Positions 29,256-39,884 are shown, counted from the stretch's first letter. The stretch is DNA of 64,000 nucleotides from Verrucomicrobiaceae bacterium (GCA_947466075.1 CANIBP010000020.1:1-64000), one strand, 5' to 3'. The notes: generated by a model not told the origin, from the sequence alone. Made by a program: numbers and translations.

Positions 29256-31268
29256 TCACCAATCTTTTTTGTTTGGCGGCGGGGTGTGGTAGCGGTTGGT
29301 CATTGGCCCGGTTATTTCATCCATGTATTGGCGGAGCAGTCCCTGCGCTTCACCGGGCGTAAAACCGGTGCGCGGATTGCGGGCTTCGCCTTCGGTGGGT
29401 TTGCGGTCTGTTTTTTTATCACCGCCTTCGCCATCGCCGGGTTTTTGCCCGTCTTTTCCCTGCTGGCCTTCTTTTTCGCCTTCTTTATCACCATTGGCGG
29501 CTTGCAGTCGGCCTTCGGGCAATTCCTTGGCGTCTTTACCGCCAATGCCGTCATCGCCTTCTTTCTTCTCGCCTTTGCCTTCGGATTCTTTTTTCTCAGC
29601 CTCGCCATTGGGGTCACTGCCTTCTTTGCCAGCGCCTTCCTGATCGCCTTCTTGACCTTCCTGGCCTTCGCCCTCCTCACCTTTCTGGCCTTTTTGACCC
29701 TTCTGGCCTTTGCCGTTTTGCTGCTCCTGCTGCTTTTTCATCTCGTCCATGACCTTGCGCAGATCGTCGAGCATTTTGGCAACGTGATCACGGTTCGCAT
29801 GCACTTCGGCGTTTTCAGGCTCAAGTTCGAGCGCGGCGTCGAGATGCCGCAGCGCGTCGGTCCAGCGCTGGATGGTAATCTTAGGCTGCTGCTGCAATCC
29901 GCGCGCGCCTTGATCATACAACGTGTGGCCGATGCCACGATGGGCGCGGGCACGCAGTGATTTGTCCTCGGTGTGCAGCACTTCGCTGAATTCCTTCACG
30001 CTGCTGTCGTAGTTGGTGAGTTCGTGCTCGGCGGCGGCGAGGCCATAAAGCATCTCCGCACGTGCGGCATCATCGTAACCGTTTTGTTTCAGTAGTTTTT
30101 CATACAGGTCACGCGCCTTGGTGAAATCGCGTTGCTCAAGCGCTTGGCGGGCATCTTCGGGAGATGGACCTTTCGACTGAAAGAAGGTGGCGATGGTATC
30201 AGAGACATTCGCCGCCTGCGCGGAAGGCGTTGGTGCGAATGCGATGACGGCCAGCGCCAGCACAAGTGGGCGTGCAGAGGGCCGCGGCAGGGCGCTGATG
30301 ATCCAAGCGAGCATGAGGAGGATTATACCCAGACCGAGCGGCCAAGCAAAGCGCTCAATCGGTCGCGAAGTTTGGCGGTTGGCGGATTGCTGCTCGGTCA
30401 GGCGGTCGAGGATGGGCTGGATGGAATTGCGGTTGAGTGGTTGGGCGCCGAGCTTGAGAAAGCGTCCGCCAGTGGCGGTGGCAAGCTGCTGCAGCACACC
30501 ACTTTCCAGCCGCGAACGCACCACATTGCCCGCGTCATCGCGAATATAGTCGCCCTCAACTTCGGGATTGGGAATGAGCGTGCCGCCTTCGGTGCCGACA
30601 CCGACCGTGACGATGACAACACCCGCGGCGGTGAGGCGCTGGATGTAGGGCACGAGGTTGGCGTCGGCATCGCCGCCGTCACTGAAAATCACCAGCGCGT
30701 AGTTGCTCTTGGGCAGTGTTTTGATCGCACGCAGCATCACATCCAGCAGATCGCCGAGATTGCTGCCGCCCCATTCGATGATGGTGTGGTCGAAGGCCTG
30801 CAAGGACTCGATGATGGCGTCGTGATCGGTCGTCAGCGGGGCCTGAAGATAAGCGCGACCTGCAAACGCCAGCAAACCGACGCGTTCACCGGCAAGTTCG
30901 ACCACCATATCATGTGCGGCCAGTCGTGCGCGGGTGAGACGATCCGGCGGCACATCGCGCGCTAGCATGGAACGCGAGGTATCGATGGCGATGAAGACGT
31001 TGCGGCCTTTGTCAGGGATTTCGAGTTTTTCCTCGCCCCAGCGCGGCTGCGCGGTGGCGATGATGATGCAGGCCATCGCCAGCGTATAGAGGATATAGAT
31101 GAGCCACGAGCGCCATAGCGACCTGCCGGTGACGAGATCGGGACGCAGCCGTGCGGCAGTGAACAGGCGCTCCGCCTGCGAGCCGTGCGCATCCACCCAC
31201 AGCTTCAATCCCACGAGCGCGGGAATGATCAGCAGGAACCAGAGCAGATGATCGTGGGCAAAAGTCAT
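29256..31268 (-). CDS. BatB-like VWA protein fused to BatC-like TPR protein with a low-complexity acidic/basic tail
   Basis: VWA MIDAS DTSRSM; TPR region; tail GKGQKGQKGQKGEEGEGQEGQEGDQEG... Confidence 0.87.
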   Translation of the reverse strand: MTFAHDHLLWFLLIIPALVGLKLWVDAHGSQAERLFTAARLRPDLVTGRSLWRSWLIYILYTLAMACIIIATAQPRWGEEKLEIPDKGRNVFIAIDTSRSMLARDVPPDRLTRARLAAHDMVVELAGERVGLLAFAGRAYLQAPLTTDHDAIIESLQAFDHTIIEWGGSNLGDLLDVMLRAIKTLPKSNYALVIFSDGGDADANLVPYIQRLTAAGVVIVTVGVGTEGGTLIPNPEVEGDYIRDDAGNVVRSRLESGVLQQLATATGGRFLKLGAQPLNRNSIQPILDRLTEQQSANRQTSRPIERFAWPLGLGIILLMLAWIISALPRPSARPLVLALAVIAFAPTPSAQAANVSDTIATFFQSKGPSPEDARQALEQRDFTKARDLYEKLLKQNGYDDAARAEMLYGLAAAEHELTNYDSSVKEFSEVLHTEDKSLRARAHRGIGHTLYDQGARGLQQQPKITIQRWTDALRHLDAALELEPENAEVHANRDHVAKMLDDLRKVMDEMKKQQEQQNGKGQKGQKGQKGEEGEGQEGQEGDQEGAGKEGSDPNGEAEKKESEGKGEKKEGDDGIGGKDAKELPEGRLQAANGDKEGEKEGQQGKDGQKPGDGEGGDKKTDRKPTEGEARNPRTGFTPGEAQGLLRQYMDEITGPMTNRYHTPPPNKKDW

Positions 31269-31272
31269 GAAA

Positions 31273-32301
31273 TCAGGTGGCAACCGGCTCAGGAGCCGAA
31301 TGCAGGACGGTTAACGATAGCAGCAGGGCGAGAAACAGTGCGATAGCCGAAACGGCGAGTGGAAAGGGAAATAATTCCTCGGTCTCGGTAATCTTGCGGC
31401 GCTCTATCTTGGTTTTTTCGAGTTGGTCGATGGTGCCGAACACATCGCTGAGCGAGTTCAGGTTCTGGGCCATGTAGAACTGGCCGTTGCCGATGGAGGC
31501 GACCTCTTTGAGCGTGCCTTCATCGAATAATTGCTGTCCTACCGGCGTGAAGGTGCCCCGTTTCGGATCAGGAATGCTATGAATGCCAGGTGTGCCGATG
31601 GCGATGGTGTAAATCTTGATGCCGAGCGTGGAGGCCAGTTTCGCGGCATCTTGCGGACTAAGGCGACCGGAATTGTTCGCGCCATCCGTCAGTAGCACGA
31701 TGACTTTGCTGGGTGATTTTTCGCGGCGCATGCGGTTGGCGGCGGAGGCGATGCCGGAGCCAATGGCGGTGCCATCACCGACACGCTGCGTCTGCACACG
31801 GTCGAGATTATTGATCAGCCAGTCACGGTCGAGCGTTAGCGGGCAAGGCAGATAGGTCTCACCCGCGAATGCCACGATGCCGATGCGGTCGCTGCGGCGG
31901 CCTTTGATGAAGTCCGACATCACGCGTTTCGCGGCGGTGAGGCGATTCACCGGTTGACCACCGATGTAAAAGTCTTCGATCAGCATCGAGAGCGACACAT
32001 CCACCGTGAGCATGATCGCTATGCCTTCTGCTTTTTCCTCATCAAACGACAGCACCTTCTGCGGCCGTGATAGCGAGGTGATGCCGAAGGTGAGGCTGAG
32101 CAGGATCAGGCCAAAGATGAAGCCGCCGAAGCCGTTGCGTGCGGGCCTGCCGAGATCACGCAGCAGCGAGGTGGTAGGAAACTTGATCGCCGCACGTTTG
32201 CCGCGTGAACCACGCAGCAGGGCGAACAACGGCACCAGCGGCAGCAGCAGCAGCCACAGCGGATGCAGAATCTGAAAATTAGGAATACCGGGGATCGTCA
32301 T
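31273..32301 (-). CDS. batA: BatA-like VWA domain membrane protein
   Basis: MTIPGIPNFQILHPLWLLLLPLVPLFALL; MIDAS DVSLSM; VIVLLTDGANNSG; C-terminal TM; start 32301 overlaps the upstream gene. Confidence 0.88.
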   Translation of the reverse strand: MTIPGIPNFQILHPLWLLLLPLVPLFALLRGSRGKRAAIKFPTTSLLRDLGRPARNGFGGFIFGLILLSLTFGITSLSRPQKVLSFDEEKAEGIAIMLTVDVSLSMLIEDFYIGGQPVNRLTAAKRVMSDFIKGRRSDRIGIVAFAGETYLPCPLTLDRDWLINNLDRVQTQRVGDGTAIGSGIASAANRMRREKSPSKVIVLLTDGANNSGRLSPQDAAKLASTLGIKIYTIAIGTPGIHSIPDPKRGTFTPVGQQLFDEGTLKEVASIGNGQFYMAQNLNSLSDVFGTIDQLEKTKIERRKITETEELFPFPLAVSAIALFLALLLSLTVLHSAPEPVAT

Positions 32302-32839
32302 GGTTGTACTCCTCCTGCATGCGGGCGATGGCCTGGTCGATGAGCGCGGTTGATTCTTCGTGAGTGCGCGGGGCAGGCATGAAGGAGATGTCATCGCAAA
32401 GATGAGCAATAGGCTCGAAACGTTCACGCCAAAAGCCTTGGGCGCGCGGAATGGGCACGCCAGGCGTGCGGTCCGGCCTGCCTTCAAAAATTTCACGTGT
32501 GGTGCGGGCCGGTGCCGGCACGGCATAGCGTTCCAAAAGGTAGCGTCGTAGGATCTGTGATACGCGATGGCTGATGTCCTGCGGCGGGATGGTCTGAATG
32601 CGTGCGCGCAGATCGTTCAATGCACGGAATGCGGAAGACCATGGCTTTCTCTCTGGCGCTGCTGGTAGCGCCTTAGGCCTGACAAGCAGCCAAACGATGA
32701 GCGCGATCAGCAAGGCGAGCACCAAGACTACCGACCAAGGCAACCACCATGGCGGTGGTAGGTTCACTGCATCGGGAGTCGGGAGTTGCGGAAACGGCAA
32801 TGGTGCCGGACCCGGAAGCTGTGCGAGCAACGTGGTCAT
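32279..32839 (-). CDS. DUF4381-like membrane protein of the Bat operon
   Basis: Single TM, position between DUF58 and batA; ALNDLRARIQTIPPQDISHRVSQILRRYLLERYAVPAPARTTREIF. Confidence 0.8.
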   Translation of the reverse strand: MTTLLAQLPGPAPLPFPQLPTPDAVNLPPPWWLPWSVVLVLALLIALIVWLLVRPKALPAAPERKPWSSAFRALNDLRARIQTIPPQDISHRVSQILRRYLLERYAVPAPARTTREIFEGRPDRTPGVPIPRAQGFWRERFEPIAHLCDDISFMPAPRTHEESTALIDQAIARMQEEYNHDDPRYS

Positions 32840-33756
32840 CCGCGCTTCCTCCTTTTGCGTGAGCGGAAATACGCTTTCAAAGCCGGTACGTAATCTTCAT
32901 CCGTGCGCACGGTGATGCGCTCTACGCCGCTACGGCGTAGCAGGTGGATCAGATCATCCTGCCGTTTGGCCACACGCTCTTCGTAATGCGCACGCACGGC
33001 GGGATGGGAGGTGTTGACGAGGATTTGCTCACCAGTTTCGGGATCTTCGAGACAGACACGCCCCGCATCTGGCAGCGTGATCTCACGCGGGTCAACGATC
33101 TGTGCCGCGACCACGTCATGTTTTGCCGCCACTGCACGCAGGCTTTTTTCCCAAGCGTGATCCGGCGTGATAAAATCCGAGACAAGGATCACCAGCGCTC
33201 GATGAGCGATGCGTTCGAGAGCGAGATCGAGTGCGGGCTTGAGGTCGGTACCGTGCTGCTTCGGCTCATTGTTCAAGATGTCACGCAGGATGCGCAGTGC
33301 ATGCGGAGCGCCTTTGCGAGCCGGTAAATACTGTTCAATGCCGTTGGAGAACAACATCAGGCCCACCTTGTCCTGATTCTGCACCGCGCTGAAGGCAAAT
33401 ACGGCTGCGATTTCCGCTGCACGCTCGCGTTTCGAGTCCTCCTGGCTGCCATAGTCGCCGGAACCGCTGACATCGACGCAAAGCATCACAGTGAGCTCAC
33501 GTTCCTCGACGTACTTGCGCACAAAAGGGTCGTTCATGCGGGCCGTGACGTTCCAGTCGATGAAGCGCACGTCATCGCCGGGTTGATACTCGCGGAAGTC
33601 GTCAAACTCGATGCCCTGGCCCTTGAACCGCGAATGATACTGTCCGCCGAGCATTTCCTTCACCATGCCACGCGTGAGCAACTCGATGCGCCGCACGCGC
33701 TTGAGGATGCGCGTGAGCCTGGCGTCGTTGTCGTTCTGCGCAGTTTCCCGGTTCAC
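32836..33756 (-). CDS. DUF58 domain protein
   Basis: LTRGMVKEMLGGQYHSRFKGQGIEFDDFREYQPGDDVRFIDWNVTARMNDPFVRKYVEERELTVMLCVDVSGS. Confidence 0.93.
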   Translation of the reverse strand: MNRETAQNDNDARLTRILKRVRRIELLTRGMVKEMLGGQYHSRFKGQGIEFDDFREYQPGDDVRFIDWNVTARMNDPFVRKYVEERELTVMLCVDVSGSGDYGSQEDSKRERAAEIAAVFAFSAVQNQDKVGLMLFSNGIEQYLPARKGAPHALRILRDILNNEPKQHGTDLKPALDLALERIAHRALVILVSDFITPDHAWEKSLRAVAAKHDVVAAQIVDPREITLPDAGRVCLEDPETGEQILVNTSHPAVRAHYEERVAKRQDDLIHLLRRSGVERITVRTDEDYVPALKAYFRSRKRRKRG

Positions 33757-33768
33757 GGTGTGGGCGGT

Positions 33769-34770
33769 TTAAGGAACCGGCAGTTTGTCCAGCAGCGTCT
33801 TCACCACGTCTTCGCTAGTCACGCCTTCTGCTTCGGCTTCATACGAAAGCAGAATACGGTGACGCAGGATGTCGGGGGCGAGATCCTTCACATCTTGTGG
33901 GACGACGTAGTTGCGGCCGTTGAGGAAGGCCAGCGCCTTGGCGGCGAGGGCCAGATTGATCGTGCCACGTGGCGAGGCACCGCAGCGGATGAGTAGTTTC
34001 AAATGCGGTGCCAGCGTTTCAGGATGGCGTGTGGCATTGATGATCGCGACGATGTAGTCACGGATCTTCTCGTCCATGAAAAGCTGATTCACCACGACGC
34101 GACTGGCGGAGATGGTGGCGACATCGGTCACCGGACTCACATCAAGCTTCGGTGCCGAAGTGGCCATCGCATCGAGCACTTGGCGCTCTTCAACTGGCGT
34201 CGGGTAGGTGACGCGCACTTTGAGCAGGAAGCGGTCGAGCTGTGCTTCCGGTAGCGTATAGGTGCCTTCCTGGTCGATCGGGTTTTGCGTGGCGAGCACG
34301 AGGAATGGATCGGGCAATTTGTGGGTAGTTTCACCGAGCGTGACCTGGCGTTCCTGCATCGCTTCGAGCAGAGCGCTCTGCACCTTGGCTGGCGCACGGT
34401 TGATTTCATCAGCCAGCACGAGGTTGGCAAAGATGGGACCGAGGCGCGGTGAGAAAGAGCCGTCCTTGGGATGATACACCATCGTGCCGACGACATCCGC
34501 TGGCAGCAAATCGGGCGTGAACTGGATGCGCTGGAATTTTGCCTTCAAGGTTCCCGCTAGTGTTCGCACGGCGAGTGTTTTGGCCAAACCGGGCACGCCT
34601 TCGAGCAAAACGTGGCCGTTGGTCAGCAGTGCAACGAGCAGTCGATCAACGAGCTGCGTCTGACCCACGAGAACGCGGGCGATTTCGGTGCGAAGCGGAA
34701 CCACCCATGAGGCGGCTTGGATGATGGCTTCCTGATCAGGAACGGCGGGGGGGGCAACGGAGGCAGGCAT
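33769..34770 (-). CDS. MoxR family AAA ATPase
   Basis: GHVLLEGVPGLAKTLAVRTLA; RIQFTPDLLPADVVGT; VLADEINRAPAKVQSALLEAMQERQVT. Confidence 0.95.
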   Translation of the reverse strand: MPASVAPPAVPDQEAIIQAASWVVPLRTEIARVLVGQTQLVDRLLVALLTNGHVLLEGVPGLAKTLAVRTLAGTLKAKFQRIQFTPDLLPADVVGTMVYHPKDGSFSPRLGPIFANLVLADEINRAPAKVQSALLEAMQERQVTLGETTHKLPDPFLVLATQNPIDQEGTYTLPEAQLDRFLLKVRVTYPTPVEERQVLDAMATSAPKLDVSPVTDVATISASRVVVNQLFMDEKIRDYIVAIINATRHPETLAPHLKLLIRCGASPRGTINLALAAKALAFLNGRNYVVPQDVKDLAPDILRHRILLSYEAEAEGVTSEDVVKTLLDKLPVP

Positions 34771-34883
34771 GTGAAGGTGGGTACTAGGTCAACGGGGCGG
34801 CATCCGCCGTCAACCAACAAGGATCAACGTATTAACGCCGCACACCGCCGTTTATGTTGCTGGAATTGTAAGAGGTTTGAGCT

Positions 34884-35594
34884 TTGATGCCGCCAATGAC
34901 ACTCCAAGACCTCCGCGAACAAGTTTGTGAAGCCAACCGCGCTCTCGAACCCAGCGGCCTCGTGCGCCTCACTTGGGGCAACGTCAGTGGTATCGACCGC
35001 GGCTCGGGTCTGTGGGCCATCAAGCCCAGCGGGGTTGATTACGCTGCTCTCACACCCGCCGACATCGTTGTACTCGATCTCGACGGCAACGTCGTGGAGG
35101 GCAAACTGCGCCCCTCCTCCGACACGAAGACACATCTCGTGCTCTACCGCGAGTTTCCCGACATCGGTGGCATCACCCACACCCACAGTCTCTACGCAAC
35201 CATGTTCGCACAGGCTGGAAGCGAACTGCCGTGCTTCGGCACGACGCACGCCGATCACTTCTATGGCACCGTGCCCCTCGTGCGTGCACTTACACCGCAA
35301 GAAGTGGAGCAGGACTACGAGCACTTCACCGGCGTCGCCATCGTCGAGCGCCTGCGCGAGTTGAAGCTTAACCCGCTCGAAATGCCCGCGGTGCTGCAAC
35401 TCCACCATGCACCCTTTACCTTTGGTAAAAATGCGATGGACTCACTCAAAAACAGCATCGCTCTCGAAATGTGCGCCCACATGGCATTCTGTTCTGCCAC
35501 GCTAAACCCGACGATGCTTTCCATCCCGGACTACATCCTCGACAAGCATCATTTACGCAAACACGGACCGGGTGCGTATTACGGGCAAAAGTAA
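34884..35594 (+). CDS. araD: Class II aldolase, L-ribulose-5-phosphate 4-epimerase-like
   Basis: RLTWGNVSGIDR; LRPSSDTKTHLVLYREFPDIGGITHTHSLYATMFAQAG; TTHADHFYGTVP; C-terminus LRKHGPGAYYGQ. Confidence 0.85.
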   Translation: MMPPMTLQDLREQVCEANRALEPSGLVRLTWGNVSGIDRGSGLWAIKPSGVDYAALTPADIVVLDLDGNVVEGKLRPSSDTKTHLVLYREFPDIGGITHTHSLYATMFAQAGSELPCFGTTHADHFYGTVPLVRALTPQEVEQDYEHFTGVAIVERLRELKLNPLEMPAVLQLHHAPFTFGKNAMDSLKNSIALEMCAHMAFCSATLNPTMLSIPDYILDKHHLRKHGPGAYYGQK

Positions 35595-35612
35595 GCTCCA
35601 CCACGAATACCT

Positions 35613-35831
35613 GTGAAAAACACCCCTACATTGGCCATCATTGGCACCCTGGCACTAGCGACACTCCCCAGTTGCTCAACGGAGAGTTATCACAAGTTTT
35701 GGAGAACCTTGGACCCGGCAGGCTACAAGCACACCCACAGCGCCAGTTTCAATCCTCAAAAATACCGGGGCAGCACTCTGCCTACCAACCTTCCGGCGAT
35801 AGATGAATCGGCCTTGGAAATCGCTCAGTAG
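35613..35831 (+). CDS. Small hypothetical lipoprotein
   Basis: MKNTPTLAIIGTLALATLPSCSTES: signal plus C-containing lipobox-like site. Confidence 0.5.
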   Translation: MKNTPTLAIIGTLALATLPSCSTESYHKFWRTLDPAGYKHTHSASFNPQKYRGSTLPTNLPAIDESALEIAQ

Positions 35832-35844
35832 GTTTGATGAACGC

Positions 35845-36645
35845 CTACTTTTGCTTCGCCCCATAACCCGGCTGCGGCTTGCCTTCGGCATCAAGTTTGC
35901 CACAGGTCCATAGCAGGCCGCGGGCGACGAGATCGAGATAGACGGGGTCCTGCATCGTAGCGTTGCCGTGACCGAGGGTGGTGCCGAAGACCTTGGCTGT
36001 GCCGTATTCGTTCACCCAGATCACGTTGTGATCCTTCTGCGTTTCCTCGCCGAAGGCTTTGGCTAGCGGAACAAAGCGGTCCCAGAGTTTTTCATTCTTG
36101 TAGAGCTCATCCTTGGCATTCAGCCACTCTTTGGGGAAGCCCTGCATCACGGGATGAGCGGCAGCGATGTTCTCCACCTTCAGATCTCGATTCTTCTCAT
36201 GGCTCATCGAGGTTTGGCCCACGCATTTGCGCCATTCATCGGTCTTCGCCATGCGGTAGCTGTGCGTTGAGCAGTGCAGCATCACCGCAGGCACACCATT
36301 AAAGTGCGCCTTGGCGATACCATCGACAAACGCCACATCCGTCACCGCGCCAAAGCACTCGTTGTGCAGGATCACGTCAAAGCCCTCCGCCCAGTTACCT
36401 TTTTCGTAGATGCTGATCTTGTGTGTTTTGTCGCCTTTGCCACCTGGTCCTTCCTCATGCACGATGGTGAATTCCACATTCGCACGGCTGCTAATGCCCT
36501 CGCTGAGGATGAGTTTTTGATTTTCGTAATCGTGACAGCAGCCACCCGTGACCATGAGGACTTTGAGCGGCTTCACGTCTTCAGCGGAGACGTTGAAGGC
36601 AAACAGGCAGACGAGGGAGAGAATGGAGAGCAGGTTGGAGCGCAT
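35845..36645 (-). CDS. Secreted ThuA-domain protein
   Basis: Signal MRSNLLSILSLVCLFAFNVSA; VLMVTGGCCHDYENQKLILSEGI; ORF N-terminal extension to 37140 rejected. Confidence 0.85.
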   Translation of the reverse strand: MRSNLLSILSLVCLFAFNVSAEDVKPLKVLMVTGGCCHDYENQKLILSEGISSRANVEFTIVHEEGPGGKGDKTHKISIYEKGNWAEGFDVILHNECFGAVTDVAFVDGIAKAHFNGVPAVMLHCSTHSYRMAKTDEWRKCVGQTSMSHEKNRDLKVENIAAAHPVMQGFPKEWLNAKDELYKNEKLWDRFVPLAKAFGEETQKDHNVIWVNEYGTAKVFGTTLGHGNATMQDPVYLDLVARGLLWTCGKLDAEGKPQPGYGAKQK

Positions 36646-36720
36646 GGCGGCTGCATTATCGCCAGCAGATGAGATTTTCTCACAAAATTCTATTTTTTCG
36701 GCTAACGATGCGGCCCTTTT

Positions 36721-37677
36721 ATGAAAATCGTTCTTCTCGACGCCCACACTGCCAATCCTGGCGACCTCACTTGGCAGCCACTCGAAGCCATCGCTCCCTG
36801 CGACGTTCATCCGCGCACGCCGCTGGATCAAATCGTAGCCCGTTGTGCCGGGGCGGAGATCGTGATCACTAACAAGGCACCGCTGACGCGGGAAATCATC
36901 GCCGCACTGCCGGAGTTGAAATACATCGGCGTCACGGCCACCGGCTTCAATATTGTGGATGTCGTCGCGGCTAAAGAACGCGGCATCGTGGTGACGAATG
37001 TGCCGGGCTACAGCACTCCGGCGGTCGCGCAGCATGTGATCTCGCTGATGCTGGAGCTGACGAACCACGTCGGTTATGCGGCGAAGAGTGTGGAGCAAGG
37101 CGGCTGGACGAAGTGCCCCGATTTCGCTTACTGGGACCATCCGATCATCGAACTGGCCGGTCGCACGCTCGGCATCATCGGTTATGGCGAGATCGGCAGC
37201 GCCGTAGCACGCATCGGCGTCGCCTTCGGCATGAAGGTGCTCGCCTCGAAGCGCACTTGGAAGGAACCGCCGCCCGCCGGCGTCGAAGCCGCCGAGATCG
37301 AAGATCTATTCCGCAATTCGGATGTGATCAGCCTGCACTGCCCGCTGACCGATGCCACGAAGCATCTCATCAGTGAACGCACGCTCGGTTTGATGAAACG
37401 CGAGGCCTTTGTGATCAACACCGGCCGTGGACCGCTCGTGGATGAAGCCGCTTTGGCAAAGGCCTTGAATGAAGGCCGCATCACCGGGGCCGGGCTCGAT
37501 GTGCTGTCTGTGGAGCCTGCGAAAGCAGACAATCCGCTGCTCAGCGCGAAGAACTGCCTCATCACCCCGCACGTCGCCTGGGCCAGCCGCGAATCACGCG
37601 CCCGCCTCATCGACATCACCGCCGCGAATTTGAAAGCGTTCCTGGCAGGGAAGCCGGTGAATGTGGTGAATGGGTAA
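36721..37677 (+). CDS. D-2-hydroxyacid dehydrogenase (glycerate dehydrogenase-like)
   Basis: LAGRTLGIIGYGEIGSAVARIGVAFGMKVLA; INTGRGPLVDEAALAKALNEGRITGAGLDVLSVEP. Confidence 0.93.
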   Translation: MKIVLLDAHTANPGDLTWQPLEAIAPCDVHPRTPLDQIVARCAGAEIVITNKAPLTREIIAALPELKYIGVTATGFNIVDVVAAKERGIVVTNVPGYSTPAVAQHVISLMLELTNHVGYAAKSVEQGGWTKCPDFAYWDHPIIELAGRTLGIIGYGEIGSAVARIGVAFGMKVLASKRTWKEPPPAGVEAAEIEDLFRNSDVISLHCPLTDATKHLISERTLGLMKREAFVINTGRGPLVDEAALAKALNEGRITGAGLDVLSVEPAKADNPLLSAKNCLITPHVAWASRESRARLIDITAANLKAFLAGKPVNVVNG

Positions 37678-37729
37678 GGTCGTGAAATGCAAGCTTGAGC
37701 TTGCTCCAACATCCGCCTAGTCTTTCCGT

Positions 37730-37951
37730 ATGGTCATTGAGCAACATCCATCTCTGCATGCCTTGAGTCTTGAGGACAAGCTCCAGCTTTCTGAGGAGCT
37801 GTGCATGGACGCCATGCTGGACGTGCAGCGCAATCCAGCCTTGCGGGAGCGTGTTCAAACGCGCATGGAGGAGTATCGCGCCGATCCTGACAGCGGCCTT
37901 TCTTGGGAGGAACTTAAAGGACGCATTCTCTCGCGTCAGAAAATTGCATGA
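37730..37951 (+). CDS. Addiction module antitoxin
   Basis: 73 aa LSLEDKLQLSEELCMDAML...REYRADP-like spacing then GLSWEELKGRI, typical of 'addiction module protein' antitoxins; stop overlaps the following start. Confidence 0.8.
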   Translation: MVIEQHPSLHALSLEDKLQLSEELCMDAMLDVQRNPALRERVQTRMEEYRADPDSGLSWEELKGRILSRQKIA

Positions 37952-38267
37952 CAGAGATCATCTGGACGGCGGGTGCCGGGCGTGAACTCCAGGAGGTTTA
38001 CGAGCAGCTTGAGGACTATCACGAGGGCGACGGCGTGACATTGCTGGAAGACCTGGAACGAAATCTGGCTCTGCTCGCCGCCCAGCCGTTTATGGGCGGC
38101 TATTTTGAGAAGCCCACGCGCAAGCTGCTCATTGGACGGCGTTATGGTGTCATCTACTCTCCCGAGAACCGGGGGGGGGTGTGGTTCTGCTGGCTTTTGT
38201 CGATCTGCGCCGCGACTTGCAGCCACTACGCAAACGTATGCGTGACTGGTTTGGCGGACGCGAATAG
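37948..38267 (+). pseudogene. RelE/ParE-family toxin, frameshifted at a G9 tract (38171-38179)
   Basis: In-frame N-part MTEIIWTAGAGRELQEVYEQLEDYHEGDG...LLIGRRYGVIYSPENRGG; continuation in another frame VVLLAFVDLRRDLQPLRKRMRDWFGGRE-stop (tag 38265-38267); adding 1 G or removing 2 restores one frame. Confidence 0.8.
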
Positions 38268-38270
38268 CGC

Positions 38271-39401
<1,131 letters not shown>

Positions 39402-39610
39402 TTAGTGGATGAGGATGACGTGGATGGCAAGTGGGCGGGAAATGACGAGTGACGAATTTTCGAATGACGCGGGGGGCTTACTAAAGCATGGCCGATAGCG
39501 CGGAAAGCCTGAAACTTCCCCTTGCCAAAGAGGGGCTTTATGGTTCCTTCGCAGCCCCACATCCTAGAACACACACCGCCTGACAAGTTGTCGGGCCATT
39601 CAAACAAACC

Positions 39611-39871
39611 ATGAGCGAAGCAACCACCATCGATTCCACCTCTTTCAAGATGCACGACAAGGACACCGGCGGAGCCGACGTCCAAGTGGCTCTCTTGACG
39701 AAGCGAATCAATGACATCACGCAGCATCTTGCTGCGCATCAAAAAGATCACTCCACACGTCGTGGCCTCCTGCAAATGGTCGCACGCCGTCGCAAGCTGC
39801 TGGACTACCTCAAGCTGACCGCTGCGGAACGTTACCAGAAGCTGCTCAAGAGCCTGAATCTGCGTCGCTAG
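39611..39871 (+). CDS. rpsO: 30S ribosomal protein S15
   Basis: [51 protein letters not shown]. Confidence 0.98.
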   Translation: MSEATTIDSTSFKMHDKDTGGADVQVALLTKRINDITQHLAAHQKDHSTRRGLLQMVARRRKLLDYLKLTAAERYQKLLKSLNLRR

Positions 39872-39884
39872 CAGAATTTCATGA

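Noticed and set aside
29241-29960. Hydrophobic 239-aa plus-strand ORF (FFAFFITIGGL...)
   Set aside because: It is the reverse complement of the Gly/Lys/Glu low-complexity tail of the BatBC fusion, which naturally reads as Phe/Leu/Ala-rich.
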